Positions 35,391 through 48,499 of a stretch of DNA of 64,000 nt are shown one piece after another. A program made the position numbers and the translations under genes. The number at the start of each line of letters is the position of its first letter. The stretch's first letter is position 1. The notes below the pieces were generated by a model. That model saw only the letters and a program-made list of their open reading frames with translations. It ran no database searches and was not told where the DNA came from. This DNA is from Symsagittifera roscoffensis (taxonomy: Eukaryota; Xenacoelomorpha; Acoela; Convolutidae), in the NCBI RefSeq assembly GCF_963678635.1, contig NC_087069.1, positions 12,916,874 through 12,980,873 of the forward strand, read 5' to 3'.

Positions 35391-36023
35391 TATTACGCTA
35401 GCAATACTATGTACGTCGGACAAAACGCTTGCTAGGAATAAAGGGTCCTTTCAATTTTCTATCTTAGAAAGTAAATCTAAAATTCGCTGAAAATTTTTTT
35501 ATTAGAAAAAGAGATAGTATGGATTTACTGCAAGTTGCCTTTTGACTCAATATTTATTTTAAGGGTGAGGTTATAAATATTTTCACTGAGAATGGAGAGT
35601 ATTTTATAGCGAATGATTGGGGTGGTTGAAGAGAGAGTGGTGTTGGTATTTTTTCGAGAATTTGTTGGAATGAATGCCCGTAGTTTTTAGCTTCTATTTA
35701 TACTCAGATGGGAAATCTCCCTTTTTTCTGTATCAAATGAGAAGTTACTTCTTAACTTCGTATTCTCTATTCGTGCATTGGTATTTTACGAGAAGAATGT
35801 TTCGTATGCTCGTATTTTACGAGAGGAATCGTTATTATTCGCATTGAACGAGAATAGTCGTTTTGTTTCTCAATGCTTAAAACGTTAATCGAATTATTCC
35901 AATTGCATTTCCCTTCCTTTTGCAAAGGGATAAAAACATATTTATTTTGTGGTGGCGGCGGCGTCACACTTTGTGAGCACAATTAAATAATTCATGTTTC
36001 TGTTTCAATTTGAAATCAGAACA
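35391..36023 (-). repeat. Gypsy 5' LTR
   Basis: 633 bases paired with 18634-19264. The outer (right) edge TCAGAACA abuts satellite DNA beginning TGTTGCTGGATAAG. It should contain the element promoter, but no TATA-like box can be singled out in such AT-rich DNA. Confidence 0.93.
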
Positions 36024-36027
36024 TGTT
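36023..36027. repeat. Gypsy target-site duplication, right copy
   Basis: ATGTT at the right edge, matching 18629-18633 (the first base is shared with the LTR end if a 4-bp TGTT duplication is preferred). Confidence 0.75.
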
Positions 36028-39017
36028 GCTGGATAAGTTGATAGTGATGGTGATGGTGATGGTGATGGTGATGGTGATGGTGTTGGATAAGAAGATAGTG
36101 ATGTTGATGGTGATGGTGATGCTGATGGTTATGGTGCTGGTGATGTTGATGGTGATGGTGATGGTGTTGGACAAAATGATAGTCATGGTGACATGATGAT
36201 GATGGTGATGGGGTTGGATAAGGTGATAGTGATGGTGATGGTGATATTTTTGGTGGTGGCGGTGATGGTGATGATGTTGGTGTTGGTGATGTTTATTGTA
36301 ATGGTGATGGTGTTGGATAAAGTGATAGTGATGGTGATGGTGATGATGAGGGTGATGGTGATGCTGATAGTGTTGATGATGATGATGGTTGTGGATAAGG
36401 TGATGGTTATGGTGATTATGATGGTGATAGTTATGGTGGTAATGATGGTGAGTTTGAAGATTATGGTGTTGGTTAAGGTTGTAGTGATGGTGATTATAAT
36501 GGTGATGGTGATGGTGTTGGATAAGAAGATAGTGATGGCGATGATTATGTTGATGGTGTTGGATAAGGTGATTGTGATGGTGATGTTGCTGGATAAGTTG
36601 ATAGTGAAGGTGACGGTGATGGTGATTGTGTTGGATAAGAAGATGGTGATGGTGATGGTTATGGTGATGGTGATGTTGATGGTGATGGTGATGGTGTTGG
36701 ACAAGGTGATAGTCATGGTGACATGATGATGATGGTGATGGGGTTGGATAAGGTGATAGTGATGGTGATGGTGATTATTATGGTGGTGGTGATGGTGATG
36801 ATGTTGGTGATAGTGATGTTTATGGTAATGGTGATGGTGTTGGATAAGGTGATAGTGATGGTGATGGTGATGTTGAAGGTGATCGTGACGGGGTTGCATA
36901 AGGTGATGGTGATGGTGATGGTAAGTGTGATGCTGATGCTGATAGTGATGATGATGGTGATGGTGTTGGATAAGATGATAATGATGGTGATGGTGATTTT
37001 GATTATGTTGGTGATGGTGATGTTGATGTTGTTGAGGATGGTGATAGCGATGGAAAAAGTGATGATGAGTGTGATGGTGATGCTGACATTGATGATGATG
37101 GTGATTGTGTTGGTGATGGTGATGCTGATGATGATGGTGATGGTCATGATGATGGTTATTTTGGTGGTGATGGTGATGATGTTGTTGGCGGTGACTTTGA
37201 TATTGTTGGGGATAGTGATAGCCATGGTGATGGTGATGGTGATGATGAGTGTGATGAAGAAGGTGATAGGGATGATGATGGTGATGGTGTTATATAGGTG
37301 ATGGCGATGGTGATGGTGATGGTGATGGTGGTGGTGATGGTGATGGTGCTGGATAAGATGATAGTGATAAGATGATGGTGTTCAATAAAATGATAGATGA
37401 TGGTGATGGTGATGGTGATAGTTATGGTGGTAGTGATGGTGATGATGTTGGTGATGGTGATGTTGATGGTGATGGTGTTGGATAAGGTGGTAGTGATGTT
37501 GATGGTGATGATTATGGTGGTGGTGATGGTGATAATGTTGGTGATGGTGATGTTTTTGATAATGGTGATGGTATTGGATAAGGTGATAGTGATGGTGATG
37601 GTGATGTTGATGGTGATCGTGATGGGGTTGCACAAAGTGATGGTGATTGTGGTGATGATGGTGATGGTGATGGTATTGGCTAAGGTGATAATGATGGTGA
37701 TGGTGATAGTGATGGTGCGTGTGATGGTGATGCTGATAGTGATGATGATGGTGATGGTGCTGGATAGGGTGATAATGATGTTGATGGTGATGGTGATTAT
37801 GTTGATGATGGTGATGTTGATGCTGTTGGGTAAAGTGATAGTGATGGTCAGGATGATAGTTATGGCGGTGTTGATGGTGATGATGTCGGTGGCGGTGACT
37901 TTGATATTATTCGGGATGGTGATAGCCATGGTGATGGTGATTGTGATGATGAGAGTGATGAAGAATGTGATAGTGATGATGATGGTGATATTGATATTTA
38001 GGTGAAGGCGATGGTGATTGTGATGGTGATGGTGATGGTGCTGGATAAGATGATAGTGATAAGATGATGGTGTTCAATAAGATGATAGATGATGTTGATG
38101 GTGATGGTGATAGTTATGATGGTAGTGATGTTGATGATGTTGGTGATGGTGATGTTGATGGCGATGGTGTTGGATAAGTTGATAATGATGGTGGTGGTGA
38201 TGGTAATTATGTTGGTGATGGTGATGTTGATGTTGATGAGGATGGTGATAGCGATGGAGATAGTGATGATGAGTATGATGGTGATGCTGACAGTGATGAT
38301 GATGGTGATGTTGTTGGTGATGGTGATGTTGTTGATGATGGTGATAGTAATGGTGTTGGGTAAAGTGATAGTGATGGTCAGGATGATGGTTATGGAGGTG
38401 TTGATGGTGATGATATTGGTGACGGTGACTTTGATATTATTGGGGATGGTGATAGCCATGGTGATGGTGATGATGATGATGATAGTGATGAAGAATGTGA
38501 TAGTGATGATGATGGTGATGGTGTTATTTAGGTGATGGCGATGGTGATGGTGATGGTGATGGTGATGGTGCTGGATAAGATGATAGTGATAAGATGATGG
38601 TGTTCGTTAAGATGATAGATGATTGTGATGGTGATGATGATAGTTATGGTGGTAGTGATGGTGATGATGATGGTGATGGTGATGTTGATGGCGATGGTGT
38701 TGGATAAGGTGATAATGATGGTGGTGGTGATGGTGATTATGTATGTGATGGTGATGTTGATGTTAATGAGGATGGTGATAGCGATGAAGATAGTGATGAT
38801 GAGTGTGATGGTGATACTGACAGTGATTTGATGGTGATGATTTTGGTGATGGTCATGATGATGGTTATGGTGGTGGTGATGGTGACGATGTTGGTGGCGT
38901 TGATTTTGATATTGTTGGGGATGATGATAGCCATGGTGATGCTGATGGTGATGATGAGGGTGATGGCGATGGTGATGGTGATGGTGCTGGATAAGATGAT
39001 AGTGATAAGATGATGGT

Positions 39018-41070
39018 GTTCGTTAAGATGATAGATGATGGTGATGGTGATGATGATAGTTATGGTGATGTTGATGGCAATGGTGTTGGATAAGGTGATA
39101 ATGATGGTGGTGGTGATGGTGATTTTGTATGTGATGGTGATGTTGATGTTAATGAGGATGGTGATAGCGATGGAGATAGTGATGATGAGTGTGATGGTGA
39201 TACTGACAGTGATTTGATGTTGATGATTTTGGTGATGGTCATGATGATGGTTATGGTGGTGGTGATGGTGATGATGTTGGTGGCGTTGATTTTGATATTG
39301 TTGGGTATGATGATAGCCATGGTGATGCTGATGGTGATGATGAGGGTGATGGCGATGGTGATGGTGATGGTGATGGTGATGGTGCTGGATAAGATGATAG
39401 TGATAAGATGATGGTGTTCGTTAAGATGATAGATGATGGTGATGGTGATGATGATAGTTATGGTGGTAGTGATGGCGATGATGATGGTGATGGTGATGTT
39501 GATGGCGATGGTGTTGGATAAGGTGATAATGATGGTGGTGGTGATGGTGATTATGTATGTGATGGTGATGTTGATGTTAATGAGGATGGTGATAGCGATG
39601 GAGATAGTGATGATGAGTGTGATGGTGATACTGACAGTGATTTGATGGTGATGATTTTGGTGATGGTCATGATGATGGTTATGGTGGTGGTGATGGTGAT
39701 GATGTTGGTGGCGTTGATTTTGATATTGTTGGGGATGATGATAGCCATGGTGATGCTGATGGTGATGATGAGGGTGATGAAGAAGGTGATAGTGATGATT
39801 ATAGTGATAGTGTTATATAGTTGATGGTGATATTGATGGTGTTGGTAATGGTGTTGGACAAGGTGATAATCATGGTGACATGATGATGATGGTGATGGGA
39901 TTGGATAAGGTGATAGTGATGGTGATGATGAGGGTGATGGTGATGCTGATTGTGTTGATGATGATGATGGCTGTAGATAAGGTGATGGTGATGGTTAATG
40001 AGGATGTTTATGGTAATGATGAGTGTGATGGTGATACTGACAGTGATTTGATGGTGATGATTTTGGTGATGGTCATGATGATGGTTATGGTGGTGGTGAT
40101 GGTGATGATGTTGGTGGCGTTGATTTTGATATTGTTGGGGATGATGATAGCCATGGTGATGCTGATGGTGATGATGAGGGTGATGGCGATGGTGATGGTG
40201 ATGGTGCTGGATAAGATGATAGTGATAAGATGATGGTGTTCGTTAAGATGATAGATGATGGTGATGGTGATGATGATAGTTATGGTGGTAGTGATGGCGA
40301 TGATGATGGTGATGGTGATGTTGATGGCGATGGTGTTGGATAAGGTGATAATGATGGTGGTGGTGATGGTGATTATGTATGGGATGGTGATGTTGATGTT
40401 AATGAGGATGGTGATAGCGATGGAGATAGTGATGATGAGTGTGATGGTGATACTGACAGTGATTTGATGGTGATGATTTTGGTGATGGTCATGATGATGG
40501 TTATGGTGGTGGTGATGGTGATGATGTTGGTGGCGTTGATTTTGATATTGTTGGGGATGATGATAGCCATGGTGATGCTGATGGTGATGATGAGGGTGAT
40601 GGCGATGGTGATGGTGATGGTGATGGTGATGGTGCTGGATAAGATGATAGTGATAAGATGATGGTGTTCGTTAAGATGATAGATGATGGTGATGGTGATG
40701 ATGATAGTTATGGTGGTAGTGATGGCGATGATGATGGTGATGGTGATGTTGATGGCGATGGTGTTGGATAAGGTGATAATGATGGTGGTGGTGATGGTGA
40801 TTATGTATGTGATGGTGATGTTGATGTTAATGAGGATGGTGATAGCGATGGAGATAGTGATGATGAGTGTGATGGTGATACTGACAGTGATTTGATGGTG
40901 ATGATTTTGGTGATGGTCATGATGATGGTTATGGTGGTGGTGATGGTGATGATGTTGGTGGCGTTGATTTTGATATTGTTGGGGATGATGATAGCCATGG
41001 TGATGCTGATGGTGATGATGAGGGTGATGAAGAAGGTGATAGTGATGATTATAGTGATAGTGTTATATAG
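39018..41070 (+). repeat. Higher-order repeat of about 0.43 kb
   Basis: Blocks beginning GGTGTTCGTTAAGATGATAG lie at about 39013, 39413, 40235 and 40663, and are almost identical between 40.2 and 41.1 kb. One member is replaced by a longer block ending in TTATATAGTTGATGG (39815-40010). Confidence 0.75.
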
Positions 41071-41369
41071 TTGATGGTGATATTGATGGTGTTGGTAATG
41101 GTGTTGGACAAGGTGATAATCATGGTGACATGATGATGATGGTGATGGGATTGGATAAGGTGATAGTGATGGTGATGATGAGGGTGATGGTGATGCTGAT
41201 TGTGTTGATGATGATGATGGCTGTGGATAAGGTGATGGTGATGGCGATGTTTATGGTAATGGTGATGGTGTTGGATACGGTGATAGTGATGGTGATGGTG
41301 ATGGTGATGGTGATGATGAGAGTGATGAAGAATGTGATAGTGATGATGATGGTGATATTGATATTTAGG

Positions 41370-44300
41370 TGAAGGCGATGGTGATTGTGATGGTGATGGT
41401 GATGGTGATGGTGCTGGATAAGATGATAGTGATAAGATGATGGTGTTCAATAAGATGATAGATGATGGTGATGGTGATGGTGATAGTTATGATGGTAGTG
41501 ATGTTGATGATATTGGTGATGGTGATGTTGATGGCGATGGTGTTGGATAAGGTGATAATGATGGTGGTGGTGATGGTAATTATGTTGGTGATGGTGATGT
41601 TGATGTTGATGAGGATGGTGATAGCGATGGAGATAGTGATGATGAGTATGATGGTGATGTTGTTGGTGATGGTGATGCTGATGATGATGGTGATAGTAAT
41701 GGTGTTGGGTAAAGTGATAGTGATGGTCAGGATGATGGTTATGGAGGTGGTGATGGTGATGATATTGGTGACGGTGACTTTGATATTATTGGGGATGATG
41801 ATAGCCATGGTGATGGTGATGGTGATGATGAGAGTGATGAAGAATGTGATAGTGATGATGATGGTGATATTGATATTTAGGTGAAGGCGATGGCGATGGC
41901 GATGGTGATGGTGATTGTGATGGTGCTGGATAAGATGATAGTGATAAGATGATGGTGTTCGTTACGATGATAGATGATGGTGATGGTGATGATGATAGTT
42001 ATGGTGGTAGTGATGGTGATGATGATGGTGATGGTGATGTTGATGGCGATGGTGTTGGATAAGGTGATAATGATGGTGGTGGTGATGGTGATTATGTATG
42101 TGATGGTGATGTTGATGTTAATGAGGATGGTGATAGCGATGGAGATAGTGATGATGAGTGTGATGGTGATACTGACAGTGATTTGATGGTGATGATTTTG
42201 GTGATGGTCATGATGATGGTTATGGTGGTGGTGATGGTGATGATGTTGGTGGCGTTGATTTTGATATTGTTAGGGATGATGATAGCCATGGTGATGCTGA
42301 TGGTGATGATGAGGGTGATGAAGAAGGTGATAGTGATGATTATAGTGATAGTGTTTTTAGTTGATGGTGATATTGATGGTGTTGGTAATGGTGTTGGACA
42401 AGGTGATAATCATGGTGACATGATGATGATGGTGATGGGATTGGATAAGGTGATAGTGATGGTGATGATGAGGGTGATGGTGATGCTGATTGTGTTGATG
42501 ATGATGATGGCTGTGGATAAGGTGATGGTGATGGTGATGATGTTGGTGATGGCGATGTTTATGGTAATGGTGATGGTGTTGGATATGGTGATAGTGATGG
42601 TGATGGTGATGGTGATGGTGATGGTGATGGAGATGATGAGAGTGATGAAGAATGTGATAGTGATGATGATGGTGATATTGATATTTAGGTGAAGGCGATG
42701 GTGATTGTGATGGTGATGGTGATGGTGATGGTGATGGTGATGGTGCTGGATAAGATGATAGTGATAAGATGATGGTGTTCAAAAAGATGATAGATGATGG
42801 TGATGGTGATGGTGATAGTTATGATGGTAGTGATGTTGATGATGTTGGTGATGGTGATGTTGATGGCGATGGTGTTGGATAAGGTGATAATGATGGTGGT
42901 GGTGATGGTAATTATGTTGGTGATGGTGATGTTGATGTTGATGAGGATGGTGATAGCGATGGAGATAGTGATGATGAGTATGATGGTGATGCTGACAGTG
43001 ATGATGATGGTGATGTTGTTGGTGATGGTGATGCTGATGATGATGGTGATAGTAATGGTGTTGGGTAAAGTGATAGTGATGGTCAGGATGATGGTTATGG
43101 AGGTGGTGATGGTGATGATATTGGTGACGGTGACTTTGATATTATTGGGGATGGTGATAGCCATGGTGATGGCGATGGTGATGATGAGAGTTATGAAGAA
43201 TGTGATAGTGATGATGATGGTGATATTGATATTTAGGTGAAGGCGATGGCGATGGTGATGGTGATGGTGATGGTGATGGTGCTGGATAAGATGATAGTGA
43301 TAAGATGATGGTGTTCGTTAAGATGATAGATGATGGTGATGGTGATGATGATAGTTATGGTGGTAGTGATGGTGATGATGATGGTGATGGTGATGTTGAT
43401 GGCGATGGTGTTGGATAAGGTGATAATGATGGTGGTGGTGATGGTGATTATGTATGTGATGGTGATGTTGATGTTAATGAGGATGGTGATAGCGATGGAG
43501 ATAGTGATGATGAGTGTGATGGTGATACTGACAGTGATTTGATGGTGATGATTTTGGTGATGGTCATGATGATGGTTATGGTGGTGGTGATGGTGATGAT
43601 GTTGGTGGCGTTGATTTTGATATTGTTGGGGATGATGATAGCCATGGTGATGCTGATGGTGATGATGAGGGTGATGAAGAAGGTGATAGTGATGATTATA
43701 GTGATAGTGTTATATAGTTGATGGTGATTTTGATGGTGTTGGTAATGGTGTTGGACAAGGTGATAATCATGGTGACATGATGATGATGGTGATGGGATTG
43801 GATAAGGTGATAGTGATGGTGATGATGAGGGTGATGGTGATGCTGATTGTGTTGATGATGATGATGGCTGTGGATAAGGTGATGGTGATGGTGATGATGT
43901 TGGTGATGGCGATGTTTATGGTAATGGTGATGGTGTTGGATAAGGTGATAGTGATGGTGATGGTGATGGTGATGGTGATGATGAGAGTGATGAAGAATGT
44001 GATAGTGATGATGATGGTGATATTGATATTTAGGTGAAGGCGATGGTGATTGTGATGGTGATGGTGATGGTGATGGTGCTGGATAAGATGATAGTGATAA
44101 GATGATGGTGTTCAATAAGATGATAGATGATGGTGATGGTGATGGTGATTGTTATGATGGTAGTAATGTTGATGATGTTGGTGATGGTGATGTTGATGGC
44201 GATGGTGGTGGTGGTAATTATGTTGGTGATGGTGATGTTGATGTTGATGAGGATGGTGATAGCGATGGAGATAGTGATGATGAGTATGATGGTGATGCTG

Positions 44301-46770
44301 ACAGTGATGATGATGGTGATGTTGTTGGTGATGGTGATGCTGATGATGATGGTGATAGTAATGGTGTTGGGTAAAGTGATAGTGATGGTCAGGATGATGG
44401 TTATGGAGGTGGTGATGGTGATGATATTGGTGACGGTGACTTTGATATTATTGGGGATGGTGATAGCCATGGTGATGGTGATGGTGATGATGAGAGTGAT
44501 GAAGAATGTGATAGTGATGATGATGGTGATATTGATATTTAGGTGAAGGCGATGGCGATGGTGATGGTGATGGTGATGGTGCTGGATAAGATGATAGTGA
44601 TAAGATGATGGTGTTCGTTAAGATGATAGATGATGGTGATGGTGATGATGATAGTTATGGTGGTAGTGATGGTGATGATGATGGTGATGGTGATGTTGAT
44701 GGCGATGGTGTTGGATAAGGTGATAATGGTGGTGGTGGTGATGGTGATTATGTATGTGATGGTGATGTTGATGTTAATGAGGATGGTGATAGCGATGGAG
44801 ATAGTGATGATGAGTGTGATGGTGATACTGACAGTGATTTGATGGTGATGATTTTGGTGATGGTCATGATGATGGTTATGGTGGTGGTGATGGTGATGAT
44901 GTTGGTGGCGTTGATTTTGATATTGTTGGGGATGATGATAGCCATGGTGACGCTGATGGTGATGATGAGGGTGATGAAGAAGGTGATAGTGATGATTATA
45001 GTGATAGTGTTATATAGTTGATGGTGATATTGATGGTGTTGGTAATGGTGTTGGACAAGGTGATAATAATGGTGACATGATGATGATGGTGATGGGATTG
45101 GATAAGGTGATAGTGATGGTGATGATGGGGGTGATGGTGATGCTGATTGTGTTGATGATGATGATGGCTGTGGATAAGGTGATGGTGATGGTGATGATGT
45201 TGGTGATGGCGATGTTTATGGCAATGGTGATGGTGTTGGATAAGGTGATAGTGATGGTGATGGTGATGGTGTTGGATAAGGTGATAGTGATGGTGATGGT
45301 GATGGTGATGGTGATGATGAGAGTGATGAAGAATGTGATATTGATGATGATGGTGATATTGATATTTAGGTGAAGGCGATGGTGATTGTGATGGTGATGG
45401 TGATGGTGATGGTGCTGGATAAGATGATAGTGATAAGATGATGGTGTTCAATAAGATGATAGATGATGGTGATGGTGATGGTGATTGTTATGATGGTAGT
45501 GATGTTGATGATGTTGGTGATGGTGATGTTGATGGCGATGGTGTTGGATAAGGTGATAATGATGGTGGTGGTGATGGTTATGGTGGTAGTGATGGTGATG
45601 ATGATGGTGATGGTGATGTTGATGGCGATGGTGTTGGATAAGGTGATAATGATGGTGGTGGTGATGGTGATTATGTATGTGATGGTGATGTTGATGTTAA
45701 TGAGGATGGTGATAGCGATGGAGATAGTGATGATGAGTGTGATGGTGATACTGACAGTGATTTGATGGTGATGATTTTGGTGATGGTCATGATGATGGTT
45801 ATGGTGGTGGTGATGGTGATGATGTTGGTGGCGTTGATTTTGATATTGTTGGGGATGATGATAGCCATGGTGACGCTGATGGTGATGATGAGGGTGATGA
45901 AGAAGGTGATAGTGATGATTATAGTGATAGTGTTATATAGTTGATGGTGATTTTGATGGTGTTGGTAATGGTGTTGGACAAGGTGATAATCATGGTGACA
46001 TGATGATGATGGTGATGGGATTGGATAAGGTGATAGTGATGGTGATGATGAGGGTGATGGTGATGCTGATTGTGTTGATGATGATGATGGCTGTGGATAA
46101 GGTGATGGTGATGGTGATGATGTTGGTGATGGCGATGTTTATGGCAATGGTGATGGTGTTGGATAAGGTGATAGTGATGGTGATGGTGATATTGATATTT
46201 AGGTGAAGGCGATGGTGATTGTGATGGTGATGGTGATGGTGATGGTGCTGGATAAGATGATAGTGATAAGATGATGGTGTTCAATAAGATGATAGATGAT
46301 GGTGATGGTGATGGTGATTGTTATGATGGTAGTGATGTTGATGATGTTGGTGATGGTGATGTTGATGGCGATGGTGTTGGATAAGGTGATAATGATGGTG
46401 GTGGTGATGGTTATGGTGGTAGTGATGGTGATGATGATGGTGATGGTGATGTTGATGGCGATGGTGTTGGATAAGGTGATAATGATGGTGGTGGTGATGG
46501 TGATTATGTATGTGATGGTGATGTTGATGTTAATGAGGATGGTGATAGCGATGGAGATAGTGATGATGAGTGTGATGGTGATACTGACAGTGATTTGATG
46601 GTGATGATTTTGGTGATGGTCATGATGATGGTTATGGTGGTGGTGATGGTGATGATGTTGGTGGCGTTGATTTTGATATTGTTGGGGATGATGATAGCCA
46701 TGGTGACGCTGATGGTGATGATGAGAGTGATGAAGAATGTGATATTGATGATGATGGTGATATTGATATT
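41370..46770 (+). repeat. Higher-order repeat of about 1.3 kb
   Basis: The block starting GTGAAGGCGATGGTGATTG recurs at about 41371, 42690, 44035, 45371, 46203 and 46776. The first four are 1320 to 1345 bases apart and nearly identical over their length; the last ones are shortened by internal deletions of whole sub-blocks. This is the most homogeneous part of the window. Confidence 0.8.
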
Positions 46771-47686
46771 TAGGTGAAGGCGATGGTGATTGTGATGGTG
46801 ATGGTGATGGTGATGGTGCTGGATAAGATGATAGTGATAAGATGATGGTGTTCAATAAGATGATAGATGATGGTGATGGTGATGGTGATTGTTATGATGG
46901 TAGTGATGTTGATGATGTTGGTGATGGTGATGTTGATGGCGATGGTGTTGGATAAGGTGATAATGATGGTGGTGGTGATGGTTATGATGGTAGTGATTTT
47001 GATGATGTTGGTGATGGTGATGTTGATGGCGATGGTGTTGGATAAGGTGATAATGATGGTGATGATGATAGTTATGGTGGTAGTGATGGTGATGATGATG
47101 GTGATGGTGATGTTGATGGCGGTGGTGTTGGATAAGGTGATAATGATGGTGGTGGTGATGGTGATTATGTATGTGATGGTGATGTTGATGTTAATGAGGA
47201 TGGTGATAGCGATGGAGATAGTGATTATTTGTTTATTATTTGTTTATTTGATTAAAATGTTTATTATTTGGTTCATTTTTCTGCCATTTCATTAGCAGAG
47301 ACTTGGATATTTTCAATTTGCGAAGTTGTTGTTTGGATATTGTTTACCTATTGTAGTTCTAAATTTTATGTTTCTCTTATGTTCATAATAATTTTAGCTT
47401 GTTCTAGTTTGTCTACTAGTTTTCGGAAATCCAAGTCGGGTTCTCGAATTAATGATGGATGTGATGCTCTTTTTTGTAGCAGTTTTGCGTAATTGTTGTG
47501 TTAGAGTCATAATTAGGATTTCAGTCATTTTCGTCTTTTTGTGTTCATGTGTATTGAGGGAGTATGCTTTTCTTACTAAAGTTTCAACTCTTACTGCGAA
47601 TTTTTTTTATTGTTTCGTCGGGGAGTATACAGATTTCGTTGCAGGACTCTTTGTTGTTGTTTGACATTTTTGGAATCAAACTTTTT

Positions 47687-47914
47687 TCAAAATCGTTGTG
47701 TGAATCTGTTCCAATCTGATTTAATTTCTCTAGGTAGAACTAAAAACCATTTTTGAGCTGCATCATCATGTAGAGTGTGGAACAAAACTGTACCTCTATC
47801 TGTACAATTTTGATGGAATGGTGTATTTACTGGTTCTTGGCCTATAGTTGAAATTAATTTTGCCCTAACTGCCTTTACTACTGAGTATTCAGGGTCTAGG
47901 CCTGTGAATATCAT
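47687..47914 (-). pseudogene. gag: Gag capsid-like fragment
   Basis: 75-residue minus-strand frame: VVKAVRAKLISTIGQEPVNT followed by TVLFHTLHDDAAQKWFLVLP and IKSDWNRFTQRF. The pattern of a helical stretch, a Leu-x-Asp-x-Ala-x-x-Trp-Phe block and a terminal Trp...Phe...Phe helix is the same as in the Gypsy Gag at 34817-35167, though sequence identity is low. It is probably a capsid remnant of a related element. It has no supported start; the ATG is just the first in the open stretch. Confidence 0.55.
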
Positions 47915-48008
47915 GAGTGGTTTATTAGAAGATATAGATGGTTCAGCCCTGAGGTATGGATTATTGTCGTTTGCAAGAATTCTGCTGCATTTGGTATCTG
48001 TGAAAAAT

Positions 48009-48263
48009 TTAAAAGTTCGGTTTTTGTAATCTCATGTTGTTGCAGATAATATGGTAATGGAATTTCATTTTGCATTTGATTGGTTTGATAACTTTGTTGT
48101 CTGTACGGTTTTGTGATTGTATATTATTATATGTTGCTGAATTTTGTCTTTGAGGGAAAGATTGTCTTGTTTGTCGTGTTTGTTCGGAGTGCTTGTAGGG
48201 TTCAAAAATATCTGGTTGAAAACTATTATCTGGTTGATCAATATTTTTCCAGTTTTTTTTCAT
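48009..48263 (-). pseudogene. Gag-region duplicate, copy 1
   Basis: 84-residue minus-strand frame rich in Asn, Gln, Thr and Arg (KNWKNIDQPDNSFQPDIFEP), similar in character to a Gag basic tail. The DNA matches 50232-50460 over about 225 bases at roughly 85% by eye, with shared runs such as AATATGGTAATGGAATTTC and TTTGTCTTTGAGGGAAAG. Confidence 0.6.
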
Positions 48264-48499
48264 GGTTTATGGATATATTGTTGTTGATTTTGATTGAAAC
48301 ACAACAATTGAAGTAATTGTACTACCTTCAAAAAATTGTCCAAGGAATTTAACACGAAAGAAAATTAAATTTTACTTACCTGGGACTGCTTTCATCTTTT
48401 CCCTGAGTAAAAATGATAATTCCGTTACTTCTATAAACATTTCCTGCTTTGTTTGTGACTGTATGAAAACATCGTCCAATAAAGTTATAACGTTTTCGC

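Larger units (their letters stand above)
18634..36023 (-). mobile_element. Ty3/Gypsy LTR retrotransposon with env-like gene
   Basis: A minus-strand Metaviridae element bounded by LTRs at 35391-36023 (5') and 18634-19264 (3'), with a 4-5-bp target duplication. In element order it has a primer-binding site, gag with a CCHC knuckle, protease, reverse transcriptase with YIDD, RNase H, integrase (zinc finger, catalytic core, GPY/F module), and then an envelope-like gene. A BEL/Pao element (23958-29192) and a 200-base assembly gap sit between pol and env. Every reading frame is broken, so this copy is not autonomous. Without the nested element its length is about 12.1 kb. LTR divergence by eye is about 27 differences in 632 bases. 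Confidence 0.92.
36024..47225 (+). repeat. GGTGAT-based satellite, right array
   Basis: The same hexamer family in the same orientation resumes after the Gypsy element. The first 700 bases resemble the left array (GGATAAGAAGATAGTGATGG, ATGATGATGATGGTGATGGG). From about 37 kb the sequence changes to blocks with GTTAATGAGGATGG, AGTGATTTGATGG and GGTGTTCGTTAAGATG. The GTTAATGAGGATGG marker recurs at about 38762, 39148, 39576, 40399, 40827, 42117, 43472, 44772, 45695, 46529 and 47189. All long frames in it are stop-poor satellite shadows. It ends abruptly at about 47225 in T-rich DNA. Confidence 0.95.

Noticed and set aside
36024..47225. CRISPR-like array interpretation of regularly spaced repeats
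   Set aside because: The spacers are themselves repeats of the same hexamer family, no cas genes exist and the DNA is eukaryotic.
1..47225. TGATAG (GATA-factor-like) sites repeated hundreds of times as a regulatory array
   Set aside because: The motif is a by-product of the satellite linker; density alone does not show factor binding.
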